A stretch of 64,000 bases of DNA from M3007 sp964646615. GTDB lineage: Bacteria; Bacteroidota; Bacteroidia; Chitinophagales; Saprospiraceae. A program made the translations under genes and the position numbers. Shown here piece by piece: positions 48,353 through 57,670 of the stretch. The notes beneath the pieces are model-generated. The model did no database searches, was not told the DNA's origin, and worked only from the letters and a program-made list of their open reading frames with translations. Positions within the stretch are counted from its first letter, which is position 1; each line of letters opens with the position of its first letter. The DNA lies in contig CAZYEV010000088.1 of NCBI GenBank assembly GCA_964646615.1, forward strand, positions 1 to 64,000. Direction: 5' to 3'.

Positions 48353-48694
48353 ATGGCAACGAAATCAAATACCAAACGCCACAAGCCCAAACTCCACATC
48401 CGCACGGGCGACACTGTGATGGTCATTGCGGGCGACGATAAAGGCAAAACAGGCACGGTGCTGCAGGTCTTTCCCGACCAGATGCGCGCCATTGTTGAAG
48501 ATGTCAACATTGTGTACAAGCACGTGAAAGCCACCGCCGAGCAAGAAGGCGGTATCCAGCAAATGCCGGCTCCGATACATGTGTCCAATCTGATGCTTCT
48601 CGACCCCAAAACGGGTGAGCCTACACGCATCGGTCGCCGCATGGAAAACGGCGTGCGGGTGCGCTATTCTAAAAAAACGGGTAATATCATCTAA
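48353..48694 (+). CDS. rplX: 50S ribosomal protein L24
   Basis: 113 residues with a KOW motif: HIRTGDTVMVIAGDDKGKTG. Early assembly initiator of the 50S. Ends two bases before the rplE ATG. Confidence 0.96.
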   Translation: MATKSNTKRHKPKLHIRTGDTVMVIAGDDKGKTGTVLQVFPDQMRAIVEDVNIVYKHVKATAEQEGGIQQMPAPIHVSNLMLLDPKTGEPTRIGRRMENGVRVRYSKKTGNII

Positions 48695-48696
48695 AG

Positions 48697-49245
48697 ATGG
48701 CATACGTAGTTCGTCTCAAAGAAAAATACCGCACCGAGGTGGTGCCAGCGCTTATGCAGCAATTTGGCTATAAAAGCGTGATGCAGGCCCCTCGTTTAGT
48801 CAAAATATGCCTCAACCAGGGCGTAGGTGAAGCCACCGGCGATAAGAAGCTCATAGACAACGCCGTGGCCGAAATGACCATGATTGCCGGGCAAAAAGCC
48901 GTTCCTACGCGCGCTCGCCGTTCGGTGTCGAACTTCAAACTGCGCGAAGGCATGCCCATCGGCGTGCGCGTTACACTGCGCGGCGACCGCATGTACGAAT
49001 TCCTCGATCGTCTCATCCATGTGGCATTGCCCCGCGTGCGCGACTTCCGAGGTATCAACGACAAGTCCTTCGACGGACGCGGCAACTACAACATGGGTCT
49101 TTCTGAGCAAATCGTCTTCCCAGAGATTGACTTAGAGAAGGTATCGCGCGTCAGCGGCATGGACATCACGTTCGTTACCACAGCCAAAACCGACGCCGAA
49201 GCCCTGGCCCTACTCAAAGCCCTGGGGCTGCCTTTCAAAAAATAA
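48697..49245 (+). CDS. rplE: 50S ribosomal protein L5
   Basis: 182 residues: LVKICLNQGVGEATGDKKLI and GLSEQIVFPEIDLEKVSRVS. Binds 5S rRNA in the central protuberance. Confidence 0.97.
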   Translation: MAYVVRLKEKYRTEVVPALMQQFGYKSVMQAPRLVKICLNQGVGEATGDKKLIDNAVAEMTMIAGQKAVPTRARRSVSNFKLREGMPIGVRVTLRGDRMYEFLDRLIHVALPRVRDFRGINDKSFDGRGNYNMGLSEQIVFPEIDLEKVSRVSGMDITFVTTAKTDAEALALLKALGLPFKK

Positions 49246-49286
49246 ACCTCCAGTCCATTTACCAATCCACCGTATCGCAATTCATC

Positions 49287-49556
49287 ATGGCAAAAAAATC
49301 CGTTATCGCTCGCGAACGCAAACGCGCCCGCCTTGTGGCTAAATATGCCGAGCTGCGCAAACGCCTCAAAGAAGCCGGCGACTACGAGGCGCTCGATAAA
49401 CTGCCGCGCAATGCCAGCCCGGTGCGCCAGCACAACCGCTGCATGCTCACCGGCCGTCCGAAAGGCTACATGCGTCGCTTTGGCCTCTGCAGAGTCAAGT
49501 TCCGCGAGATGGCTTTGGAAGGAAAAATCCCAGGCGTCACCAAAGCCTCCTGGTAA
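49287..49556 (+). CDS. rpsN: 30S ribosomal protein S14 (zinc-free type)
   Basis: 89 residues, the long zinc-independent form: the usual CxxC pairs are absent. SPVRQHNRCMLTGRPKGYMR and FGLCRVKFREMALEGKIPGV are S14 signatures. Confidence 0.96.
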   Translation: MAKKSVIARERKRARLVAKYAELRKRLKEAGDYEALDKLPRNASPVRQHNRCMLTGRPKGYMRRFGLCRVKFREMALEGKIPGVTKASW

Positions 49557-49608
49557 GCCAGACCGGTAAATCGCCTTTATTGTACAACCACTTAACTATC
49601 GCAAGTAT

Positions 49609-50019
49609 ATGCACGTTACCGATCCGATAGCAGATTACCTCACCCGCATTCGCAACGCGCAAATGGCGGGGCATCGCATCGTGGAGATACCGGCATCCAG
49701 GGTGAAAAAGCGCATCACCGAAATCCTGTACGACCAGGGTTATATCCTCAAATATGCCTTTGAAGATACCCATCCTGAATACAAGCAGGGCGTGATTAAA
49801 ATCGCCTTGAAATACGACCCCGTCACGAAAAAGCCCGTCATCCGCGAATTAGTGCGCGTTAGCCGCCCCGGCTTGCGCAAATTCGCTGGCGTCTCCGAAA
49901 TCCCGCGCATCATCAACGGTCTGGGCATCATGATCCTCTCCACCTCAAAGGGCGTGATGACCGACAAGCAAGCACGCGAACACAACGTAGGCGGAGAAAT
50001 GCTCTGCTATGTGTGCTGA
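49609..50019 (+). CDS. rpsH: 30S ribosomal protein S8
   Basis: 136 residues: MHVTDPIADYLTRIRNAQMA at the start; ILSTSKGVMTDKQAREHNVG near the end. Central-domain 16S binder, and repressor of the spc operon in E. coli. Confidence 0.97.
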   Translation: MHVTDPIADYLTRIRNAQMAGHRIVEIPASRVKKRITEILYDQGYILKYAFEDTHPEYKQGVIKIALKYDPVTKKPVIRELVRVSRPGLRKFAGVSEIPRIINGLGIMILSTSKGVMTDKQAREHNVGGEMLCYVC

Positions 50020-50055
50020 TAAAACGCTATTTCTTCAACCGAACCATCACACGCC

Positions 50056-50616
50056 ATGTCCCGGATTGGTAAATTACCGATACCCTTGCCTCCCAAAGTA
50101 GAGGTAAACATCGCCTCCGATAATACTATCACGGTCAAAGGGCCTAAAGGCTCCCTGACGCGCAAGGTTGACCCTGATATTCAGGTCAAGGTAGAAGGCG
50201 GCCAAATAGTTGTTACCCGCCCAACTGACCAGAAGCGCCATCGTTCGCTCCACGGCCTGTACCGCGCCCTTATCAACAACATGGTCAAAGGCGTGAGCGA
50301 AGGCTTCCAAAAAGAGATGCATATCGTTGGCGTCGGTTTTCGCGTAGAAAACCAGGGCAACTTAGTTACCTTTTCCCTCGGCTATTCACACCCGGTTGTC
50401 TTTGCCATTCCGTCCGAAATCAAGGTAACGACGGCCATGGAAAAGGGCGCCCCGCCCACCATCCGCTTAGAGTGCCACGACAACGAGCTGCTCGGTCAGG
50501 TATGTGCCAAAATACGCTCGTTCCGCAAGCCGGAACCTTACAAGGGCAAGGGTATCATGTTCAAAGGCGAAGTGATTCGCCGCAAAGCTGGTAAGACCGC
50601 TGGCGGTAAAAAGTAA
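50056..50616 (+). CDS. rplF: 50S ribosomal protein L6
   Basis: 186 residues. SRIGKLPIPLPPKVEVNI and the C-terminal PEPYKGKGIMFKGEVIRRKA motif. Two tandem alpha/beta domains near the factor-binding site. Confidence 0.97.
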   Translation: MSRIGKLPIPLPPKVEVNIASDNTITVKGPKGSLTRKVDPDIQVKVEGGQIVVTRPTDQKRHRSLHGLYRALINNMVKGVSEGFQKEMHIVGVGFRVENQGNLVTFSLGYSHPVVFAIPSEIKVTTAMEKGAPPTIRLECHDNELLGQVCAKIRSFRKPEPYKGKGIMFKGEVIRRKAGKTAGGKK

Positions 50617-50676
50617 CGCAGCATAGACTTAAAACCTTCCCGGTCGGCAATCGGGATAAACGATAAGATATAAGCA

Positions 50677-51027
50677 ATGAAACGCACACGACAAGCAAAT
50701 AGAAAGCGTATTCACCTGCGCATTCGCAAAAAGATTGCAGGCTCTCCAGAGCGCCCACGCCTGAGCGTGTACCGCTCTAATAAGGAAATCTATTGCCAGG
50801 TCATTGACGATACCCGTGGGCATACGCTGGCCGCGGCTTCCTCGCGTGAGCTAAACGGGGTCAATGGCACCAAAACCGAGAAAGCCCATCAGGTGGGTAA
50901 ACTCATCGCCGAAAAAGCCAAAGCCTGCGGTATTGAAGCCGTAGTTTTCGATCGCGGAGGCTATCTGTATCACGGACGTGTGAAAGCCCTGGCAGAGGGC
51001 GCACGCGAAGGCGGCCTTCAATTCTAA
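50677..51027 (+). CDS. rplR: 50S ribosomal protein L18
   Basis: 116 residues: RKRIHLRIRKKIAGSPERPR and VVFDRGGYLYHGRVKALAEG. Binds 5S rRNA together with L5. Confidence 0.97.
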   Translation: MKRTRQANRKRIHLRIRKKIAGSPERPRLSVYRSNKEIYCQVIDDTRGHTLAAASSRELNGVNGTKTEKAHQVGKLIAEKAKACGIEAVVFDRGGYLYHGRVKALAEGAREGGLQF

Positions 51028-51069
51028 CCTTCTTTATCAAGGCACAACATTCAACGCGATAGCTCAAAA

Positions 51070-51591
51070 ATGGCGAAGCAAGAAGTAGAAAAAGTAAAAG
51101 TTTCCGAGGTCTCCGAACTGAAGGAAAAGCTGGTAGCCCTCAACCGCGTGGCCAAAGTAACCAAAGGTGGTCGCACCTTTAGCTTCTCCGCCGTGGTGGT
51201 GCTGGGTGATGGCCAGGGCACCGTAGGGCACGGCCTGGGTAAAGCCCGTGAAGTGCAGGAGGCCATCGGCAAGGCCATAAAGGACGCCGAAAAGAACCTC
51301 ATCCGCGTCCCGATTATCAACGGTACCATTCCGCACGAGGCACACGGCAAGTACGGCGCCGGACGTGTGTTTATCAAGCCTGCTGCTCACGGTACAGGGG
51401 TTATCGCCGGTGGTGCCATGCGCGCTGTGTTGGAAATGGCTGGCGTGCAAGACGTATTAGCCAAAGCCATCGGCTCCTCCAATCCGCACAATGTGGTCAA
51501 GGCCACTATTGACGCTCTGCAAAGCCTGCGCAGCCCGGCTGAAGTAGCCCGCCAGCGCGGCATCTCTCTGGAAAAACTGTTCAACGGCTAA
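51070..51591 (+). CDS. rpsE: 30S ribosomal protein S5
   Basis: 173 residues: VAKVTKGGRTFSFSAVVVLG, then GLGKAREVQEAIGKAIKDAE, and KPAAHGTGVIAGGAMRAVLE. Affects decoding accuracy and mRNA entry together with S3 and S4. Confidence 0.97.
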   Translation: MAKQEVEKVKVSEVSELKEKLVALNRVAKVTKGGRTFSFSAVVVLGDGQGTVGHGLGKAREVQEAIGKAIKDAEKNLIRVPIINGTIPHEAHGKYGAGRVFIKPAAHGTGVIAGGAMRAVLEMAGVQDVLAKAIGSSNPHNVVKATIDALQSLRSPAEVARQRGISLEKLFNG

Positions 51592-51595
51592 AACC

Positions 51596-51775
51596 ATGAG
51601 CAAACTGAAAATCACCTTAGTGAAAAGCCCGATTGACCGCTCTAAGCGTCAAAAAGCTACTTTAGAGGCTCTGGGCTTTCGCAAAGTTCATCAAACGGTC
51701 GAACACGAAGACACCCCGCAAATTCGCGGCATGCTTCGCAAAGTAGAGCACTTAGTGCAGGTACAGTCCAACTAA
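51596..51775 (+). CDS. rpmD: 50S ribosomal protein L30
   Basis: A 59-residue protein that starts 5 bases after the rpsE stop: MSKLKITLVKSPIDRSKRQK, then ATLEALGFRKVHQTVEHED and IRGMLRKVEHLVQVQ. These match the L30 fold and its usual place between rpsE and rplO. Confidence 0.96.
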   Translation: MSKLKITLVKSPIDRSKRQKATLEALGFRKVHQTVEHEDTPQIRGMLRKVEHLVQVQSN

Positions 51776-51804
51776 TCCGTAAATCTTTCTTCGAGCAAAG
51801 AGCA

Positions 51805-52251
51805 ATGGAACTCGGAAATCTACGCCCGGCTCCCGGGTCAGTCAAAACGCGCAAGCGAATCGGTCGCGGCCCAGGCTCGGGTCTGGGTGGCACTTCCACG
51901 CGCGGTCATAAAGGCGACAAATCACGCAGTGGTGCCCGCCTGAAGCGCAACTTTGAAGGCGGTCAGACGCCTATGCAGCGCCGTCTGCCTAAACGCGGCT
52001 TTAAGAACATCAACCGCGTGGACTACGTTGCCCTCAACCTCGACCGCCTGCAGCAATTGGCAGAGCAAACCGGCCAGACCACTTTCGACGTGCCGACGCT
52101 GGTTGCCTTAGGCGTTGCGCGCAACAGCGATAAAATAAAGGTGTTAGGCCGCGGTTCGCTGTCAGTCAAAGTTGACGTTACTGTCCACGCTATTTCGGCC
52201 ACAGCCAAGAGCGCTATCGAAGCGCTTGGCGGCACCGTTCAAATCGTCTAA
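51805..52251 (+). CDS. rplO: 50S ribosomal protein L15
   Basis: 148 residues: MELGNLRPAPGSVKTRKRIG, then GRGPGSGLGGTSTRGHKGDK and GFEGGQ-type loop (NFEGGQTPMQRRLPKRGFKN). Late 50S assembly protein, directly before secY as is universal. Confidence 0.97.
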   Translation: MELGNLRPAPGSVKTRKRIGRGPGSGLGGTSTRGHKGDKSRSGARLKRNFEGGQTPMQRRLPKRGFKNINRVDYVALNLDRLQQLAEQTGQTTFDVPTLVALGVARNSDKIKVLGRGSLSVKVDVTVHAISATAKSAIEALGGTVQIV

Positions 52252-52266
52252 ACTCAGGTCTGGCGC

Positions 52267-53631
52267 ATGAAACTTTTCACCGTTATCAAGAATATCTGGA
52301 GCATCCAGGAACTGCGCGAGCGGATATTGTTCACGCTTTTGCTGATACTGGTTTATCGCGTCGGTACCTTCATCGTTTTGCCGGGCGTGGTGCCTGCTGC
52401 GTTAGAGCGCGCCGCTTCCAACCGCAGCGCCAATGACCTGTTAGGACTCATCAACGTCTTTACGGGCGGTGCCTTCGACAACGCGGCCATTTTCGCCCTT
52501 GGCGTCATGCCCTACATCACAGCGTCTATCATTGTACAGCTGCTGGGTTTCGCTATTCCTTACTTTCAGCGCCTCCAGACGCGCGAAGGTGAAAGCGGTC
52601 GCAAGCGCCTCAATCAGATTACTCGTGTCCTGACGGTAGCCATCACTCTGGTTCAGGGCGGGGGCTATCTGCAGCTGGTTTCGAGCATTCCAGGGGCTAT
52701 ATCGCCCGATGTGCCGCAGGGCCTGTTCTGGTTTTCCAACATCATCATCCTGACCGCCGGTACTATCTTCTGTATGTGGCTGGGTGAGCGTATCACCGAT
52801 AAGGGCATTGGCAACGGCATTTCGCTTATCATCATGGTGGGCATTATCGCTCGACTCCCGCAGGCGTTTGTCTTTGAATTCCAAAAGTTGTTTGGCGATA
52901 ACCAGCTGCTCCTGTTCTTCGTCGAGCTGGCTTTCTTCTTCGCCATCGTCATGCTGACGATACTTGTTATTCAGGGCGTTCGCCGCATACCCATCCAGTT
53001 TGCCAAGCGCATGGTCGGTCGCACGGGTGGTGGTCTGCCGCAAGCCAGTGCACGCGACTATTTGCCACTCAAGGTCAACTCCGCCGGCGTGATGCCCATC
53101 ATTTTCGCTCAGGCGCTCATGTTCCTTCCGGCCACAGCGCTTCAGTACTTCGCGGGTGCCGATGCACAAAACATAGGCTTACGCACCTTTAATGACATCT
53201 ACTCCTTTGGCTACAATGCGGTGTTTTTCATCCTCATCGTCGTATTCACGTACGTTTATACGGCGCTGATGATCAACCCGACCAACTATGCCGAATACCT
53301 CAAGCGCAACAACGGCTTCATTCCTGGTGTAAAACCTGGCGAAGCAACAGCAGCCTATATTGATACCATCATGACGCGCATCACTCTGCCGGGCGCTATC
53401 TTCCTCGGTGCTATTGGCATCCTTCCTTCGATAGCTGCTTCGCTGGGCGTCAACCAGCAATTTGCCCTCTTCTTCGGCGGCACCACGCTGCTCATCATGA
53501 TTGGCGTCGCTTTGGATACGCTCCAGGTAGTGGAAAGCTATCTGCTCACGAAAAAGTACGATGGCCTGATTAAGTCGGGCCGCATCCAGGGCCGGGCAAC
53601 GCAGGGACTTCAAATCGGTCAACCGCAATAA
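52267..53631 (+). CDS. secY: Protein translocase subunit SecY
   Basis: The 454-residue protein has ten transmembrane helices and forms the Sec channel of the inner membrane. Landmarks are FTGGAFDNAAIFALGVMPYI (plug region and helix 2), LGERITDKGIGNGISLIIM, LKVNSAGVMPIIFAQALMF and a cytosolic loop region KRNNGFIPGVKPGEATAAYI. The tail (DGLIKSGRIQGRATQGLQIG) is of normal size. All signal-peptide proteins in this window would pass through it. Confidence 0.97.
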   Translation: MKLFTVIKNIWSIQELRERILFTLLLILVYRVGTFIVLPGVVPAALERAASNRSANDLLGLINVFTGGAFDNAAIFALGVMPYITASIIVQLLGFAIPYFQRLQTREGESGRKRLNQITRVLTVAITLVQGGGYLQLVSSIPGAISPDVPQGLFWFSNIIILTAGTIFCMWLGERITDKGIGNGISLIIMVGIIARLPQAFVFEFQKLFGDNQLLLFFVELAFFFAIVMLTILVIQGVRRIPIQFAKRMVGRTGGGLPQASARDYLPLKVNSAGVMPIIFAQALMFLPATALQYFAGADAQNIGLRTFNDIYSFGYNAVFFILIVVFTYVYTALMINPTNYAEYLKRNNGFIPGVKPGEATAAYIDTIMTRITLPGAIFLGAIGILPSIAASLGVNQQFALFFGGTTLLIMIGVALDTLQVVESYLLTKKYDGLIKSGRIQGRATQGLQIGQPQ

Positions 53632-53646
53632 TTTGCTCCCGACCTC

Positions 53647-54513
53647 ATGGGCTTATTCGGCAGTGCAGCAAAAGGCAAAAAAATCTTCTACAAAACCGAT
53701 GAGGAGGTGGAACTCATGCGTGCCGCTAACCTTATCGTGTCTAAAACCTTAGCGCACGTAGCCACTCTGCTTAAGCCCGGCGTAACCGGAAAAGCCTTAG
53801 ACCAGGCCGCCGAAACCTTTATCCGAGACCTCGGCGGGCGCCCCGCTTTCAAAGGTTACAATGGCTTTCCCGCCTCGCTGTGTATTTCCCACAACGATAT
53901 CGTTGTGCACGGCATTCCAAGCAATCGCGAGTTTCAAGAGGACGATATCGTGTCGGTAGATTGCGGAGTAGAGTGGCAGGGCTATTATGGAGATGCTGCC
54001 TTCACCTTTGCCTTAGGCGCTGTCAGCGAACCCGTTATGCAGTTGCTCGAGGTTACTTATGCAGCTTTGTATCGGGGCATCGAGCAAGCCGTCGTGGGCA
54101 AACGCATCGGGGATATCTCTTTCGCAATTCAGTACTACTGCGAGCGTGAGCATCCCTATTCTGTTGTGCGTGAATTGGTCGGTCACGGTATCGGTCGCGC
54201 ACTGCATGAAGAACCGGAAATGCCTAACTACGGCAAGCGCGGCCAGGGATTGCTGCTGCAAAACGGCCTCACCTTAGCCATCGAGCCTATGGTCAATATG
54301 GGGCGTCGAGAAGTCTATCAGGACGAAGACGGATGGACCATCCATACCCAGGATGGAAAGCCCAGCGCCCATTACGAACACTCCGTTGTTGTGCGCAAAG
54401 GGAAGGCTGATATCCTTTCTACGCACGAGTTCATCCACGAGGCAATAAAAAATAATCCGCACCTGAAAACAATTTCACCAAAAAGTGCGACCTTTGCAGC
54501 CCAAAAAAATTGA
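53647..54513 (+). CDS. map: Methionine aminopeptidase, type I
   Basis: 288 residues, with the pita-bread fold. Metal ligands are in SVDCGVEWQGYYGDAAFTFA (two Asp), LVGHGIGRALHEEPEMPNYG (His) and LTLAIEPMVNMG with HYEHSVVV (two Glu regions). It removes the initiator Met after deformylation. It sits in the place where many bacteria have adk plus map; adk is missing here. The C-terminus has about 20 extra residues (NNPHLKTISPKSATFAAQKN). A GACCTTTG inside its end is a weak promoter-like sequence for infA. Confidence 0.95.
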   Translation: MGLFGSAAKGKKIFYKTDEEVELMRAANLIVSKTLAHVATLLKPGVTGKALDQAAETFIRDLGGRPAFKGYNGFPASLCISHNDIVVHGIPSNREFQEDDIVSVDCGVEWQGYYGDAAFTFALGAVSEPVMQLLEVTYAALYRGIEQAVVGKRIGDISFAIQYYCEREHPYSVVRELVGHGIGRALHEEPEMPNYGKRGQGLLLQNGLTLAIEPMVNMGRREVYQDEDGWTIHTQDGKPSAHYEHSVVVRKGKADILSTHEFIHEAIKNNPHLKTISPKSATFAAQKN

Positions 54514-54522
54514 CGTCGGAGT

Positions 54523-54741
54523 ATGCCTAAAGATGATTTGATACGCCAGGATGGAGTGGTTACGGAAGCACTTGCCAATGCTTCTTTCCGCGTGCGTTTG
54601 GAAAATGACCACGTCATTTTGGCGACCATTTCGGGCAAAATGCGCATGCACTACATCCGCATCCTACCCGGCGACAAGGTTTCGGTCGAAATGTCGCCTT
54701 ACGACCTGACTCGCGGCCGCATCGTTTACCGCTACAAGTAA
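54523..54741 (+). CDS. infA: Translation initiation factor IF-1
   Basis: 72 residues, OB fold: PKDDLIRQDGVVTEALANAS, RVRLENDHVILATISGKMRM, PGDKVSVEMSPYDLTRGRIV. Binds the A site during initiation. Normal size and place. Confidence 0.97.
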   Translation: MPKDDLIRQDGVVTEALANASFRVRLENDHVILATISGKMRMHYIRILPGDKVSVEMSPYDLTRGRIVYRYK

Positions 54742-54780
54742 TTCGCCATCCAACAGTTACCTGAATAAGAAGAAGTTGTC

Positions 54781-54897
54781 ATGAAAGTCAAGCCGTCTGT
54801 TAAAAAGCGCTCCGCCGACTGTAAAATCGTGCGTCGGAAAGGCCGCATTTATGTCATTAATAAAAAGAACCCAAAGTTCAAACAGCGCCAGGGGTAA
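54781..54897 (+). CDS. rpmJ: 50S ribosomal protein L36 (zinc-free type)
   Basis: A 38-residue protein: MKVKPSVKKRSADCKIVRRK then GRIYVINKKNPKFKQRQG. Of the four zinc ligands of classical L36 (three Cys, one His) only one Cys remains, as in other Bacteroidota. Position between infA and rpsM is standard. Confidence 0.95.
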   Translation: MKVKPSVKKRSADCKIVRRKGRIYVINKKNPKFKQRQG

Positions 54898-54970
54898 GCA
54901 ACCCTGAAAAAGGCGTACTGGCAGGCTTTTAAAACCATACACCAACCATTCACGCAAAAAAATAACACGC

Positions 54971-55348
54971 ATGGCACGTATTGCTGGTGTGGATTTGCCA
55001 CGAAATAAGCGAGGACTCATTGGACTGACCTATATCTATGGCATAGGTCGCTCGACGGCTCAAGCCATTCTGGAAAAGGCTGGCATTGACATTAATACCA
55101 AAGTCGAGCAGTGGACCGACGAAAACATCAAGGCCATTTCGCGCATCATCGGCGACGAATACAAGACGGAAGGCCAGTTGCGCGCTGAGGTGCAGATGAA
55201 CATCAAGCGTTTGATGGACATCGGCTGCTACCGCGGTCTGCGTCATCGCAAGGGCTTACCCGTGCGTGGTCAGCGTACCCGCACGAATGCCCGCACGCGC
55301 AAAGGCAAGCGTAAAACAGTGGCTAACAAGAAAAAGGCAACGAAGTAA
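54971..55348 (+). CDS. rpsM: 30S ribosomal protein S13
   Basis: 125 residues: ARIAGVDLPRNKRGLIGLTY and RGLRHRKGLPVRGQRTRTNA. Head protein that contacts the P-site tRNA and the 50S; the basic tail is intact. Confidence 0.97.
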   Translation: MARIAGVDLPRNKRGLIGLTYIYGIGRSTAQAILEKAGIDINTKVEQWTDENIKAISRIIGDEYKTEGQLRAEVQMNIKRLMDIGCYRGLRHRKGLPVRGQRTRTNARTRKGKRKTVANKKKATK

Positions 55349-55426
55349 TACCCAAATGGGCCGGGCTGTTGCAGCCGAAAGCTGCTTAGGCGCCCTGTCC
55401 TACTTATCAATCCTACGTCTCTTCCA

Positions 55427-55819
55427 ATGGCAAAAGGTGCATCTAAAAAAGTCGTAAAGCGCAAGGTGAAAGTTACGCCGGAAGGCATGGCTTACATCCA
55501 GTCGAGCTTTAACAACATCATAGTAACCATCACGAACAAGCACGGCGATGTGGTGTCGTGGTCGTCAGCGGGCAAGTCTGGGTTCCGCGGTTCTAAGAAG
55601 AACACGCCCTATGCTGCCCAGGTGTCGGCTACCGACGCTGCTAAGACGGCTTTTGATGCCGGTGTGCGCACCGTCGAGGTTTATGTGAAAGGCCCCGGCT
55701 CTGGCCGCGAAGCTGCTATCCGCGCCATTGACCAGGCGGGATTGAAAGTGTCGGTCATTCGCGACGTTACGCCGCTACCGCACAACGGCTGTCGGCCACC
55801 CAAACGCCGCCGCGTGTAA
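55427..55819 (+). CDS. rpsK: 30S ribosomal protein S11
   Basis: 130 residues: YIQSSFNNIIVTITNKHGDV, then GSGREAAIRAIDQAGLKVSV and the closing PLPHNGCRPPKRRRV signature. Platform protein near the Shine-Dalgarno binding site. Confidence 0.97.
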   Translation: MAKGASKKVVKRKVKVTPEGMAYIQSSFNNIIVTITNKHGDVVSWSSAGKSGFRGSKKNTPYAAQVSATDAAKTAFDAGVRTVEVYVKGPGSGREAAIRAIDQAGLKVSVIRDVTPLPHNGCRPPKRRRV

Positions 55820-55869
55820 ACCTGATCTCCTATTATTCGCAAACTCACTGCCGTTAAGACAACTTAGCA

Positions 55870-56484
55870 ATGGCTCGTTATACTGGACCTGTTACCAAAA
55901 AAGCTCGCGCATTTGGCGACCCCATATTCGGATACGATAAAAGCTTTGAGCGCCGCAAGTATCCGCCTGGCCAACACGGCCTCAGCAAGCGCCGTAAAGC
56001 ACGTTCCGACTACGCGCTTCAGCTGGCTGAAAAGCAGAAGGCAAAGTACACTTATGGCATCCTGGAGCGCCAGTTCCGTCGCATCTTCCACAATGCCACC
56101 CGCCGCCACGGCGTAACGGGCGAAGTGTTGCTCCAACTGTTGGAAGCGCGCTTAGACAACACGGTCTTCCGCTTAGGTATTGCTCCGACGCGCCGCGGTG
56201 CCCGCCAATTGGTCAGCCATCGCCACATTACGGTCAATGGCCATGTGGTCAATGTTCCGTCCTACACGCTGAAACCCGGCGATGTGGTGGCCGTTCGCTC
56301 GCGCTCCAAGGGGCTGGACGTCATCACGACCCACGCGGGTGCCAAGACAAGTGATGTGCGCCGCTACCCGTGGCTCGAGTGGAATCCGGATAAAATGGAA
56401 GGCATCTTCCTGACCTTCCCACAACGCGACCAGATACCGGAGAAAATCAACGAGCAGCTCATCGTTGAACTTTACTCCAAGTAA
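55870..56484 (+). CDS. rpsD: 30S ribosomal protein S4
   Basis: 204 residues, zinc-free N-terminus (ARYTGPVTKKARAFGDPIFG) and S4 domain (RLDNTVFRLGIAPTRRGARQ, SHRHITVNGHVVNVPSYTLK). Primary 16S binder, and alpha-operon regulator in E. coli. Confidence 0.97.
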   Translation: MARYTGPVTKKARAFGDPIFGYDKSFERRKYPPGQHGLSKRRKARSDYALQLAEKQKAKYTYGILERQFRRIFHNATRRHGVTGEVLLQLLEARLDNTVFRLGIAPTRRGARQLVSHRHITVNGHVVNVPSYTLKPGDVVAVRSRSKGLDVITTHAGAKTSDVRRYPWLEWNPDKMEGIFLTFPQRDQIPEKINEQLIVELYSK

Positions 56485-56574
56485 CCCGGCACCTATCGGG
56501 TTGCCGGCTGAACGGCAAGGCTACCGCTCGCTCTGCATCACTCACTACTTCAGCCTTTCACTCTCTGCGTCAAT

Positions 56575-57579
56575 ATGAACATCCTCTCTTTTCAAAAGCC
56601 CGATAAAATCCTCTTGCAAAAATCCACCGAATTCGAAGGCACCTTCGAGTTCAAGCCCTTAGAGCCGGGTTTTGGCCAAACCATTGGCAATTCGCTGCGG
56701 CGAGTCCTGTTGTCCTCACTCGAAGGCTATGCCATCAGCGCTGTACGCATCGGCGGCGTTGACCACGAATTTTCGACCATCAAAGGCGTGGTGGAAGACG
56801 TGGTAGATATTGTGCTGAACCTCAAGCAAGTGCGTATCACGCCCATCGCTCCCGATGAAAAATTTCAGTCCGAGAAAATCTATCTGACCATCAGCGGCCG
56901 CGAAGAATTCCGCGCCGGGCATATCGAGGAGTTCAACAACGTCTTCCGCGTGCTCAACCCCGACCAGCTCATCTGCCGCATGGAGCCTTCCGTAACCCTG
57001 GAAATGGAACTCACCATCACCAAAGGCCGCGGATACCAGCCGGCGGAAGATGTGTCGCCTAAAGATGCCATCATTGGTGTTATCCCGATTGATGCCATCT
57101 ACACGCCCATCAAGAATGTCGCCTATCGTGTCGAGAATACTCGCGTGGGCCAGCGAACGGACTACGAAAAGCTGACCATCGAAATTAAAACGGATGGCTC
57201 GATACATCCCGAAGTCGCTCTCCGCGAGGCCAGCCGCATCCTCATCCAGCACTTGATGATTATCACCGACGATAACATCACCTTCGACACGCCCGTACAG
57301 GATAAAAGTCCTGATGTGGACGAACACGTGCTGCAGATGCGGCGCCTCCTCAAAACCTCGCTGGAAGACCTCGACCTCAGCGTACGCGCCTACAACTGCC
57401 TGAAGGCTGCTAAAATTAATACGCTGGCCGACCTGGTGCGCTACGACACACAAGAACTGCTGAAATTCAGAAACTTCGGTAAAAAATCGCTCGTCGAAAT
57501 CGAGGAACTTCTCCAGGAAAAAGGTCTGACCTTCGGCATGGACCTGACCAAATATCGCTTAGACGAAGCCACGGAATAA
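56575..57579 (+). CDS. rpoA: RNA polymerase alpha subunit
   Basis: The 334-residue protein has an N-terminal dimerisation domain (LEPGFGQTIGNSLRRVLLSS, GYAISAVRIGGVDHEFSTIK) and a C-terminal domain (LSVRAYNCLKAAKINTLADL, FRNFGKKSLVEIEELLQEKG) joined by a linker near residue 240. It assembles beta and beta' and contacts activators. Standard location between rpsD and rplQ. Confidence 0.98.
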   Translation: MNILSFQKPDKILLQKSTEFEGTFEFKPLEPGFGQTIGNSLRRVLLSSLEGYAISAVRIGGVDHEFSTIKGVVEDVVDIVLNLKQVRITPIAPDEKFQSEKIYLTISGREEFRAGHIEEFNNVFRVLNPDQLICRMEPSVTLEMELTITKGRGYQPAEDVSPKDAIIGVIPIDAIYTPIKNVAYRVENTRVGQRTDYEKLTIEIKTDGSIHPEVALREASRILIQHLMIITDDNITFDTPVQDKSPDVDEHVLQMRRLLKTSLEDLDLSVRAYNCLKAAKINTLADLVRYDTQELLKFRNFGKKSLVEIEELLQEKGLTFGMDLTKYRLDEATE

Positions 57580-57670
57580 TTCACCACATTCATAAACAAG
57601 CGTAGTAACCGTAGAGCGGAAATCGTTCCTGCCCCGGTGCTACCACGCACAAAAGGTACCTCTCACCACC

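Noticed and set aside
54489..54496. GACCTTTG as a promoter for infA
   Set aside because: It lacks the T of TAnnTTTG, lies inside map, and infA follows by only 9 bases in an evident operon.
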